Below are positions 1 through 6,839 of a DNA stretch of 12,682 nt, in pieces. The notes under the pieces were generated by a model. It ran no database searches and had not been told where the DNA came from. It saw only the letters and a program-made list of their open reading frames with translations. Every line of letters starts with the position of its first letter. Positions within the stretch are counted from its first letter, which is position 1. Where the stretch lies: positions 1 through 12,682 of the forward strand of contig FR893164.1 of NCBI GenBank assembly GCA_000433355.1, in the 5' to 3' direction. The DNA is from Alistipes sp. CAG:435. Its GTDB lineage: Bacteria; Bacteroidota; Bacteroidia; Bacteroidales; UBA932. A program made the position numbers and the translations under genes.

Positions 1-30
1 GTTCCCCCACTTAATATATTGACAAGCTAT

Positions 31-1677
31 CTATTCGGCTTTTTCGCTTCCGCCTCCGATAGCCTTGTTGTAGAGGGTCTCTCTTTCAGGGAAGACATAA
101 GTCCATCCGTTGTTCTCGTCAACACCGATCTGGATGGCGATGGAGTCGTGGATGTTGCCGCCCTTGCTGAGTCCCTTTCTGTTGATAGGAAGCTTCCAGC
201 GCTTGTAGTCGCTGAACCCGAAGCCTTCGCCCCAGAGTTCGAGCTCGCGGTAGTTCCTGATGTCCTTGAGCAGGGCCTCGCCTGTGGTGGCGCAGTTGTA
301 GGTTGTCCTGCCGGTCTCGACGTTCAGTTTGTTGAGGGCTGCCTGTGCGGCGCTTTCGTTGCCAAGATAGTAGTTCGCCTCGGCCTCGATGAGAACCATT
401 TCAGAAGTCCTGATGAAAGCTAAGTAGCCAACACCAGGGGTTCCGAAAGTGTAGTACTTGAGGTGGTCGCCAAGCCTGTAGTAACCAGGTGCGTAAGGAG
501 CTGTGAGCCCTGTGACGGCCTTGCTGGCGACGTATGCCTTGACCTCTGCGTAAAGGTCTGCGTTCTTGACCACTTTCTTGTTGTTCTCCACGGTGAATCC
601 GAGATAGCCTTGACCCTTGTCAACATCGCCGTCCTTGTAGGAAGGGAACTTGTCGGTTGTCAGGAACAAAGCCTTGCGGACATCGTTGTTGTCGGTGATC
701 TGGTCAGTAAGTTCGGTGTTGATTCCACCGGCTCCGTTGGAGGATGCGGAAGCGTAGTAGCCGTTACAGGAGAACTGTGTTCCGTAGGTCCAGTACCACT
801 GGTTCTCGGTCTCGTCTCCGAAACTTCCGAAAAGCCATTCGCTGTTAGGTCTGCAGAACCCATCGTTATAAGCCTCGCCTTTCACAAGAGGATGGCCTTC
901 CTCCGCAAGTTTTGCCTCTGTGAGAGCTTTTTCATAGTCCTGTCTGGTGAGAGCCGCTCTTGCATAGACGGCATGGGCTACATTCACGTCCGGAATCCAA
1001 ACATCGCCCTCTTCACGGGTCACATTTGTCTTTCCGAAGTTGGTGATGGCCTCCTCGCAATCAGCATAGATCTGAGCGTAAACCTCAGCCTGGCTGGAGA
1101 CCGCAAGATCGCCCGTTGACTCATCAAGTCTGAGCGGAACTCCGTCTGAGGATCCGTTGTTGGAGTCCACCCAGCGCTTTGCGTAGTACTGGAGGAGTTT
1201 CTGATAGCCATAGGCCCTGAAAGTCAAGGCTGCACCCTTGATGAATGATTTCTCCTCGTCAGTGGCGGAGCTTGCGTCAATCTTGGCAAGAATCGTGTTC
1301 GCCTGACCGATGATGTTGTAGTAGTAGTACCAGGCATATATCGCATACTTGGATGTCTTGCTGTTGCAGAAGCCCAGATTGTGGACCGTAGACCAACCTG
1401 AGGCGTAGGCGTTGTAGGTGTAGTCTTGGCTCGGGTAGTTCTCGAAGAGCCTGATCACGGCGTTCTCTCCGCAGTCTCCCTGGCTTCCCATATATTGCTG
1501 GGAACACATTGTCTGTGCGATTCCGTTCAGTGACGCGTAGGCGTTCTGGAAGTTGACGACAGCGAGTTCCGCACTCACGGAGTCTGTCGGAGCGGTGTCG
1601 AGATAGTCCTTCCCGCATCCTGACACGATGGCCGCTCCGGCTGCGAATATACCTATAATTTTAACTAAAGATTTCAT
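31..1677 (-). CDS. SusD/RagB-family outer-membrane lipoprotein (left operon)
   Basis: The product is a 548-residue surface lipoprotein of the SusD/RagB family, which caps a SusC channel and binds the substrate before import. The N-terminus is a lipoprotein signal ending in IVSGC with the lipidated Cys at residue 21, followed by GKDYLDTAPTDS, a typical start of mature SusD proteins. Helical TPR-like segments include WYYYYNIIGQANTIL (about 116-130) and AALTFRAYGYQKLLQYYA (about 149-166). The C-terminal SusD_RagB hallmark RELELWGEG lies near 477-485, followed by DYKRW. Length is normal for the family. The ATG at 1677 is preferred over an in-frame TTG six bases upstream because it starts the signal peptide directly. 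The gene follows its susC partner after a 27-bp gap, so the two are almost certainly cotranscribed. The stop codon is 30 bp from the window edge and no terminator is visible, so the operon may continue. The substrate is unknown. Confidence 0.95.
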   Translation of the reverse strand: MKSLVKIIGIFAAGAAIVSGCGKDYLDTAPTDSVSAELAVVNFQNAYASLNGIAQTMCSQQYMGSQGDCGENAVIRLFENYPSQDYTYNAYASGWSTVHNLGFCNSKTSKYAIYAWYYYYNIIGQANTILAKIDASSATDEEKSFIKGAALTFRAYGYQKLLQYYAKRWVDSNNGSSDGVPLRLDESTGDLAVSSQAEVYAQIYADCEEAITNFGKTNVTREEGDVWIPDVNVAHAVYARAALTRQDYEKALTEAKLAEEGHPLVKGEAYNDGFCRPNSEWLFGSFGDETENQWYWTYGTQFSCNGYYASASSNGAGGINTELTDQITDNNDVRKALFLTTDKFPSYKDGDVDKGQGYLGFTVENNKKVVKNADLYAEVKAYVASKAVTGLTAPYAPGYYRLGDHLKYYTFGTPGVGYLAFIRTSEMVLIEAEANYYLGNESAAQAALNKLNVETGRTTYNCATTGEALLKDIRNYRELELWGEGFGFSDYKRWKLPINRKGLSKGGNIHDSIAIQIGVDENNGWTYVFPERETLYNKAIGGGSEKAE

Positions 1678-1704
1678 ATTCAATTCTTTATTTAATGGTT
1701 TAGA

Positions 1705-4700
1705 TTAAAGATCAAGAGTTACACCAAGGTTGAACACACGCGCTGTTCCGTAAGTGTCATCGGATGATCCGGTGAAAGAGTACTGAGGGTTCATACCCTT
1801 GAGGGATGTGATGGTGACAAGGTTCTCCACGCTGGCGTTGAGGAGGATGCCTTTGACATTGATCTTGTCGGTCAGTCTCTTAGGGATGCGGTAGCCGAGG
1901 TTGATGTTCTTCACGACAAAGTAGGAAGCATCCTGAAGCCAGCGGCTGCCGGCGGCGTTGTTGAACTTGCTTCTCTCGAAATCAACGATCGGAATTCCGT
2001 CAGGATCGATCCTGTTGGCTTCTGTCATTCCGGAAGGCTGGGCTGTCCAGGACTTGAGGATGTCCTTGTGGTTCTGGCTTGCGCTGGATGCGCTGCCGGT
2101 GGACATCAGGCTGGAGTAGGAGCCGTCGTAAACCTTTCCGCCGAGGCTGTAGGTGAAGAGTGCGCTGAGGGTGAAGTTCTTCCAAGAGAGTGAGGTGTTG
2201 AACGAACCGTAAGCCCAAGGAATAGCGGATCCGCACCAGTCGCGAAGCGCGTAGTTGTAGTCGTAGGTGTAGTCTGTGCCGTTGATGGTCACAAGCTCGT
2301 TGGCCGCCTGCGCTTTCTCTTTCATCTCAGGGTCGATCTTATAGAGTGAGTAACCGTTGGTCTGATCGACTCCGACGAAGTTGTAGGCGTAGAACTCATA
2401 GACTGAGTGTCCTTCCTCGTACCTGCGGATGCTGCTGACTGTGATTGGCTCGTGGTCAGGGAGGGTGATGATCTTGTTCTTGAGGAATGTGGCGTCAAAA
2501 CCTACGTTCCAGAGCCAGTGGCCGTTTATGATGACATCAACATCTGTCGAGAACTCGACTCCTCTGTTGGAGACAGATCCAATGTTTTTGCTGACAGACA
2601 AATTCCAACTGTCTTCCTGATGTGACCAAGAACCTGCGGATAGCGGAAGCGGCACGTTGAAAAGAAGATCCTTGGATCTCTTGTCGAAGTAGCCTAAGCT
2701 GAAGTTGACTCTGTCGAACGCGCGCCCTTCAACGGCAACGTCGATTGTCTGGGTGGTCTCCCAGCTGATGTCGTTGGCTGCGAGGCTCTTCTTAATAAGG
2801 GATGTCTTTCCACCGTTCTTGTCAATCTCGTACAGAGCCTGGTAGCCGTATAAGCCTACTCCCGCGTCATTGCCGACCTCTCCGAACGCGGCGCGTAGCT
2901 TGAGGGCGTCGATCTTGTCCACGTTCGCCATAAAGCTTTCCTTCTTGATGTTCCAGTTGGCACCCACCGAGAAGAAGTTGCCCCAGCGGTTGTCCGGATG
3001 GAATCTTGATGAGCCGTCACGACGGAATGAAGCGTCGAAGAAGTACTTCTCATTGAAGTTGTAGCGGACGCGGGCGAGGTATGACTCTACCCTGTAGGTG
3101 TCGTTGAAACCGGTCGTGGAGGAATCGGTGAGGAAGTTGCCCATAACGATGTTCCCAGGAACGGCCATATTCGTGTTCATCGAGCTCTGGTACTTACGGA
3201 GGTAAGAGTAGTTCTCGTGACCGGCGAGGACATCGACGTGGTGCATTCCGAAGTCACGCTCCCAGTTCAGCATCTGTGAAAGGGTGTAGTCGTGGTAGCG
3301 GTAGTGGGTGTCGGTGTAACGTCCGTTGTTTGTCGCTCCGTCGCCGATCTCAGGGTTGTTGTATTTCTCAGTGGCGGTTGTGGAGTGGTTTACGATTCCC
3401 TTCACCGTGGCGGAGAATCCGTAAGGCAGGGTGACTGTGGCGAACGCCTGGCCGCCGAGCACGTTACGGTGTGAGTTCTGCTTGTCGGTTCTGAGCTCGT
3501 AGGCGATGTTTCTGTTGTCCAGATAGTCGGATGAGGTGTCGTACTGCTTGTTACCGCTGGCGTCGAGGGCGAATGAGCCGTCGGCGTTGTGAAGATAGTA
3601 AGGGTAGATAGGTGCGGTGTATCTCGCGATGTAGAACGGGTTGGCGTATAGGCTGCCCGTTGCGTTGTCGTTGAAGTTCCTCTCGGAGACGGTTGCGTTG
3701 ACGTTTACACCTGCCTTGAACCATTTGTTAGGCGTGAAGGTGGTGTTGATACGTCCAGTCATTCTCTCGTAGTCGCTGGCGACGATGTATCCCTGCTCGT
3801 TGGTGTAGCCGAGGGAGGCATAGACATTGAACTTGCTGGAGGCCACACTACCGGACACGGAGTAGTCCTGACGGTAACCTGTGCGCTCGACGGCGTCGAA
3901 CCAGTTGAGGTCATCATAGACGCTCTTCCTCTTGGCGACGAGCTTGCCGTTGGCATCGAACAGTGCCGTGTTCGCTCCGTCGTAGATGTTCAGCTTGGCG
4001 TAGTCGGCGATGAGGTGCTCTGTGGCGTAGGTTCCGGCGGCGGCAGCGTCAAGCTTGAGGGAACTGTGCATAGCGTAGTTTCTCATAGCTGTCCAGGACA
4101 CCTCCATCCACTCGTCAGGGTTGAGGGTCTCATATTCCGGAAGACCGCGGGTGTAAATACCTTGGTTGATCTTCACAGTGATGGATGGGTCTGTCGAGCC
4201 ACGGCCGCTCTTCGTGGTGATGAGAACGACTCCGTTGGCGGCGCGGTTACCGTAAAGTGCGGAAGACGCCGCGTCCTTCAGGACGGAGATGCTGGCGATG
4301 TCGGCAGGGTTGATCTCGGCGATGTTGCCCTCGAACGGAGCGCCATCGACAACAAACAACGGGGTGTTGGATCCATTGACTGAACCGAATCCGCGGATTC
4401 GGATTGTCGGGGCGGCTCCAGGCTCACCGTAGGTGTTGTTGACCTGCACGCCAGGTGCGGCTCCTTCCAAAGCTCCTGTGGCTGAAGTGGTTGTGCGGAG
4501 CTCAAGTTTCTTCTCGTCGATCTGGGAGACAGATCCGGTGATGGACTCCCTCTTCTGTGTACCGTAGGCCACAACGACAGTCTCATTGATCGAGTTGGCC
4601 TCTGCGAGCAGTGTGATTGACACATAAGGGGCGATCTTGACGGTCTGGGCCTTCATTCCGAGGAAAGAGACCTCAAGTTGTGTGGCGTTGGCCGGAACGT

Positions 4701-4890
4701 TGGAAAGTGAGAACTTACCGTTTGCGTCGGCGTAGGTTCCGATGGTCGTTCCGGAGACGATGATGGATGCGCCGGCTACCGGCTGCCCGTCATCCGCGTT
4801 CACGACTCCAGAGACATTCTGGGTCTGGGCCCATGCTGCACCTATGCTGATGAACAGGCACAGCGCGATTGTAAATAATTTTTTACCCAT
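1705..4890 (-). CDS. SusC/RagA-family TonB-dependent outer-membrane transporter (left operon)
   Basis: This is a 1061-residue TonB-dependent transporter of the SusC type, which imports oligomeric nutrients across the outer membrane with energy from TonB/ExbBD. In order it shows a signal peptide (1-22, ending AAWAQ), a carboxypeptidase-regulatory-like beta domain (about 25-97, with GQPVAGASIIVSGTTIGT), a TonB-box-like segment NETVVVAYG (102-110), a plug domain (about 111-230) carrying the SusC signature LKDAASSALYGNRAANG (204-220), and a long beta-barrel to the C-terminus. The chosen start is the ATG at 4890. An upstream in-frame TTG at 4926 would add 12 residues before the signal peptide and is unlikely. 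The signal-peptide codons and the 31 bp before them are identical to those of the divergent susC at 6773, whereas the mature proteins are clearly different paralogues. Only about 230 bp separate the start from the recombinase stop codon, with no good promoter seen there. This suggests the operon is silent or weakly expressed in the orientation shown. Confidence 0.96.
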   Translation of the reverse strand: MGKKLFTIALCLFISIGAAWAQTQNVSGVVNADDGQPVAGASIIVSGTTIGTYADANGKFSLSNVPANATQLEVSFLGMKAQTVKIAPYVSITLLAEANSINETVVVAYGTQKRESITGSVSQIDEKKLELRTTTSATGALEGAAPGVQVNNTYGEPGAAPTIRIRGFGSVNGSNTPLFVVDGAPFEGNIAEINPADIASISVLKDAASSALYGNRAANGVVLITTKSGRGSTDPSITVKINQGIYTRGLPEYETLNPDEWMEVSWTAMRNYAMHSSLKLDAAAAGTYATEHLIADYAKLNIYDGANTALFDANGKLVAKRKSVYDDLNWFDAVERTGYRQDYSVSGSVASSKFNVYASLGYTNEQGYIVASDYERMTGRINTTFTPNKWFKAGVNVNATVSERNFNDNATGSLYANPFYIARYTAPIYPYYLHNADGSFALDASGNKQYDTSSDYLDNRNIAYELRTDKQNSHRNVLGGQAFATVTLPYGFSATVKGIVNHSTTATEKYNNPEIGDGATNNGRYTDTHYRYHDYTLSQMLNWERDFGMHHVDVLAGHENYSYLRKYQSSMNTNMAVPGNIVMGNFLTDSSTTGFNDTYRVESYLARVRYNFNEKYFFDASFRRDGSSRFHPDNRWGNFFSVGANWNIKKESFMANVDKIDALKLRAAFGEVGNDAGVGLYGYQALYEIDKNGGKTSLIKKSLAANDISWETTQTIDVAVEGRAFDRVNFSLGYFDKRSKDLLFNVPLPLSAGSWSHQEDSWNLSVSKNIGSVSNRGVEFSTDVDVIINGHWLWNVGFDATFLKNKIITLPDHEPITVSSIRRYEEGHSVYEFYAYNFVGVDQTNGYSLYKIDPEMKEKAQAANELVTINGTDYTYDYNYALRDWCGSAIPWAYGSFNTSLSWKNFTLSALFTYSLGGKVYDGSYSSLMSTGSASSASQNHKDILKSWTAQPSGMTEANRIDPDGIPIVDFERSKFNNAAGSRWLQDASYFVVKNINLGYRIPKRLTDKINVKGILLNASVENLVTITSLKGMNPQYSFTGSSDDTYGTARVFNLGVTLDL

Positions 4891-4921
4891 AAGCTTGAAA
4901 CTTTTGTTAAACTTAGCTTTT
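4824..4921 (-). repeat. 98-bp inverted repeat, left copy (IR-L), predicted recombination site
   Basis: The reverse complement of this stretch matches 6742-6839 base for base over 98 bp when read by eye, with mismatches immediately outside both ends. It spans the last 31 bp of the left susC 5' untranslated region and all 22 codons of its signal peptide plus one base. The two copies are in inverted orientation and flank a tyrosine recombinase gene, so recombination between them would invert the DNA between them. The non-coding part contains AAGCT/AGCTT ends and two AAGTTT direct repeats, a possible recombinase-binding core. The exact crossover point cannot be told, because the whole repeat is identical. 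Confidence 0.95.
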
Positions 4922-5022
4922 AACAAGAATTTCAGGCTGTTTCGCTTACTATCAATTGTTATAGACCACTAATTTCAAAGTCATCAATGCGTGTGTTTGC
5001 ATGGGTGGTGGAGGATAAGTCA

Positions 5023-5040
5023 TTGAATATGTTGAATATG
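5023..5040 (+). repeat. Tandem 9-bp repeat TTGAATATG x2
   Basis: Two exact, adjacent copies of TTGAATATG lie in the non-coding DNA between the recombinase stop codon and the left susC. The related 9-mer ATTGAATAT occurs at 5022-5030, again at 6520-6528, and inverted at 6729-6737 just beside the right inverted repeat. It could be a binding site for a regulator or an accessory recombination factor, or simply AT-rich coincidence. Apart from this, 4922-5120 shows no convincing gene, terminator or promoter. A weak minus-strand match to the Bacteroidota -7 element (TGACTTTG, about 4976-4983) lacks a -33 partner. Confidence 0.4.
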
Positions 5041-5120
5041 GACACATGTCTTACGTTCACATCGGCGCAAGACTATGGACTATATTGCTAAATATCAACA
5101 AATTATCCGCCACCATGATT

Positions 5121-6044
5121 TCACACGATGGACCGGATCATGTCTTCGACGCACTTCCGCTTTTGCTCTATTCCCGGGTGAACGTAGAGATTCAGCGTGG
5201 TGCTCACGTTTGAGTGACCAAGAATGGAACTCAATGTTTTGTAGTCACATTTGCTTTCAACGCATCGGGTCGCGAAGGTGTGGCGAAGACCGTGAAAACG
5301 GCGCATTGACAACCCGAGGGTGGCGGCGACACGTTTGAAATGGTTTCTCATGGTCTGTGGCTCGGTTGGATGAGTGAGGCCTGAAATCACGAAACGGTTG
5401 CATGGCGCGCTGCCGGCATATTCATTGAGGACAGTGGCCAACTCACCTGTTATCGGGATGTCCCGGCATGACTCGGCTGTCTTTGGCGAGTCGATTGTGA
5501 GTTCGGAATGCTTATCCCCGCCATCGATCTTATAAATTCTATGTACCGTCCTGCGCACTCGGATTGTTCCCGAATCAAAGTCCACATCTCCCCATTTCAA
5601 GGAGCAGACTTCTCCTATTCTTATGCCGGTGTACAAGCAGATCAGCAGACCAAGATTGTAGCGGTCGGGATGAGTGGTGAGATATTCAAGCATACGCTGC
5701 TCCTCGCTCACCGTCAGGACATACAACCTTGGCTTCATCCTTGGGGTGGGGAATCTGACCTCTATGATCCTATGTTCGATCCGGCCGTGTTTTTCACCGT
5801 ACTTGACAATCATCTTCAAGACTATCAACATTCCTTTGATGGTCGTCACATTCAGTCCATCTTTTAGTTTGCGATCAATCATTTTCTGTACGGAATGAGT
5901 CGTCACTTCGTTCAGGGTCTTGAATTGTGGTTCAAGATGATTCTGAATGATAAGCGAATATGCAGCCATTGTGGATGTCTTGACATACATTTTTTTCTCC
6001 TGTTTCCACAACCTGCATACTTCGTGAAATGAAATCTGTGTCAT
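5121..6044 (-). CDS. Tyrosine recombinase (phage-integrase family), probable DNA invertase of the flanking repeats
   Basis: The 307-residue protein has a SAM-like core-binding domain (about 5-90) and a catalytic domain (about 105-300). All expected active-site residues are present: Arg142 in TGIRIGEVCSLKWGD, Lys188 in the beta-hairpin segment SPKTAESCRDIP, His251 and Arg254 in FHGLRHTFA, His277 in LGHS, and the nucleophile Tyr287 in TTLNLYVH. It should therefore be active, cutting and rejoining DNA through a 3'-phosphotyrosine intermediate. It lies alone between two inverted 98-bp repeats, not next to phage or conjugation genes, so a local invertase is more likely than a mobile-element integrase. 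The start is the ATG at 6044 with no clear Shine-Dalgarno, and no consensus Bacteroidota promoter was found upstream on its strand. It points at the left susC, so readthrough could reach that operon. It might also act on further repeat copies elsewhere in the genome. Confidence 0.93.
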   Translation of the reverse strand: MTQISFHEVCRLWKQEKKMYVKTSTMAAYSLIIQNHLEPQFKTLNEVTTHSVQKMIDRKLKDGLNVTTIKGMLIVLKMIVKYGEKHGRIEHRIIEVRFPTPRMKPRLYVLTVSEEQRMLEYLTTHPDRYNLGLLICLYTGIRIGEVCSLKWGDVDFDSGTIRVRRTVHRIYKIDGGDKHSELTIDSPKTAESCRDIPITGELATVLNEYAGSAPCNRFVISGLTHPTEPQTMRNHFKRVAATLGLSMRRFHGLRHTFATRCVESKCDYKTLSSILGHSNVSTTLNLYVHPGIEQKRKCVEDMIRSIV

Positions 6045-6123
6045 TGCTCAATAAATTTATAAGTTAAAAAAGATCAAACAATGAATTTAATGATAATGTT
6101 GGTTCAAAATATTTAAGAGGGCC

Positions 6124-6547
6124 AACGATTATGTCTTAAAAACTTATAACGATAAAGTAATCCTACCTGTTTTTATAAAATATTATCACGAATCTGTTGT
6201 GATTTCGAGAAAATGTAATTATCTTGTCAAAAGTTCATGGTCTCGGTCAACTTTGACTGTCTTCGTGTTATTTCAGCGCTGAGCCAGTGCCAATGAACGG
6301 AGAAGACCGCGTTCACTGTTTAAGTTTGTTTAAAATTGATTGTATATGACGGATTGTTACAAGATGAAAGATAAGTTTTGCCGCCATTCCGGTGGCCTCT
6401 GGGGTTGTGTTTTATATCATCCGCACCGTTGAAACGATATAGTCATTTTTTTATGACGTGTTAAATTGTTAGTTTTACCCTAATTTTGTTAACAGTTTAG
6501 TCAGAGCAATCTTTTGAGCATTGAATATAACGATTGGGTAAAACGAT
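6124..6547 (+). repeat. Cluster of five AACGAT motifs in the control region
   Basis: AACGAT followed by A or T occurs at 6124-6129, 6148-6153, 6433-6438, 6529-6534 and 6542-6547, always on the plus strand. The last two copies are spaced 13 bp apart. In AT-rich DNA of this length fewer than one copy would be expected, but the motif was noticed after the fact. Possible explanations are operator sites for a regulator of the switch or of the recombinase, or chance. Confidence 0.35.
6458..6488 (+). promoter_or_regulatory. Candidate Bacteroidota promoter, distal
   Basis: TAATTTTG at 6481-6488 matches the -7 consensus TAnnTTTG exactly. Twenty bases upstream, at 6458-6460, is GTG where TTG is expected, one mismatch. 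It reads toward the right susC and would give a leader of about 280 nt. Inside the segment, it would serve the left susC after inversion. Similar matches arise by chance in AT-rich DNA. Confidence 0.35.
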
Positions 6548-6589
6548 AAACATTAAATATTAATTCACCAAAGCAAGTTTGCACAACTG

Positions 6590-6620
6590 TTGGAATTGTC
6601 AAAATATTTTATTTAGTTTG
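6590..6620 (+). promoter_or_regulatory. Candidate Bacteroidota promoter, proximal
   Basis: A TTG at 6590-6592 is followed after 20 bp by TTAGTTTG at 6613-6620, a seven-of-eight match to the -7 element TAnnTTTG. It reads toward the susC at 6773 and would give a leader of about 147 nt. After inversion it would lie at about 5043-5073 on the minus strand and read into the left susC. No transcription data support it. Confidence 0.35.
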
Positions 6621-6741
6621 TAGGCGGGTTTAACATTTGGTTCTGTGACAGATTCGTTTTAGGTTGGAGCAAACAGCCCCGAAGGAACGAAGTTATGAGT
6701 AAATAAAAGACATTGGAATACTAGTTCAATATTCAATAATA

Positions 6742-6839
6742 AAAAGCTAAGTTTAACAAAAGTTTCAAGCTTATGGGTAAAAAATTATTTACAATCGCGC
6801 TGTGCCTGTTCATCAGCATAGGTGCAGCATGGGCCCAGA
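6742..6839 (+). repeat. 98-bp inverted repeat, right copy (IR-R), predicted recombination site
   Basis: This is the exact inverted partner of 4824-4921. It runs from AAAAGCTAAG, 31 bp before the right susC ATG, to one base past codon 22 of its signal peptide. The upstream neighbours differ between copies (ATAATA here, TTGTT at the left copy), as do the downstream ones. The sharp boundaries with complete internal identity suggest that identity is maintained by recombination or strong selection, since the downstream coding DNA has diverged widely. Confidence 0.95.

Larger units (their letters stand above)
6045..6741. promoter_or_regulatory. AT-rich intergenic region, probable promoter/control region inside the invertible segment
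   Basis: This is about 700 bp of clearly AT-rich DNA without a convincing gene, lying between the recombinase start and the right inverted repeat. It contains several plus-strand matches to the Bacteroidota -7 element TAnnTTTG: exact at 6321-6328 and 6481-6488, one mismatch at 6613-6620. It also holds five same-strand AACGAT hexamers and a 9-bp inverted pair GTTTTACCC/GGGTAAAAC (6472-6480 and 6536-6544). Because it is inside the inverted repeats, it would move as a block and drive whichever susC it is joined to, currently the one at 6773. It must also carry the recombinase promoter, which I could not identify. The regulatory role is inferred from position and composition. Confidence 0.65.
4824..6839. 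other. Predicted invertible DNA segment (phase-variation switch) with its own recombinase
   Basis: The segment is bounded by a perfect 98-bp inverted repeat (4824-4921 and 6742-6839) and contains a complete tyrosine recombinase gene plus long non-coding DNA. The unique interior, 4922-6741, is 1820 bp. Inversion would map position x to 11663 minus x. The recombinase would then lie at about 5619-6542 on the plus strand, and the AT-rich upstream DNA would abut the left susC. Both susC genes would keep identical 5' ends, so either orientation gives intact proteins. Tyrosine recombinases controlling promoter inversions and SusC shufflons are known in Bacteroides. The function of this specific segment is inferred, and inversion has not been observed in these data. 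Confidence 0.8.

Noticed and set aside
463..1119. Long open frames opposite or out of frame with the susC/susD genes, such as 463-1119 plus, 8048-8518 minus and 10041-10793 minus.
   Set aside because: They overlap strongly supported genes completely, lack family motifs and start signals, and are antisense or frame shadows.
4922..5120. A terminator or minus-strand promoter for the left susC in this gap.
   Set aside because: No GC-rich hairpin with a T-run was found, and the only -7-like match (TGACTTTG) is imperfect and lacks a -33 element.
5121..6044. The recombinase as the integrase of a prophage, integrative element or transposon.
   Set aside because: No phage, relaxase, mobilisation or cargo genes and no direct-repeat attachment sites are visible. 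The flanking repeats are inverted and lie inside susC genes, fitting a local invertase better.
6321..6328. TAAGTTTG as a third promoter -7 element.
   Set aside because: It matches TAnnTTTG exactly, but no TTG lies near 20 bp upstream, so it was not listed as a promoter on its own.
6364..6432. A 22-codon plus-strand open frame beginning ATGAAAGAT in the control region.
   Set aside because: It is very short, has no ribosome site and no recognisable feature, and is likely chance. A leader peptide cannot be excluded.
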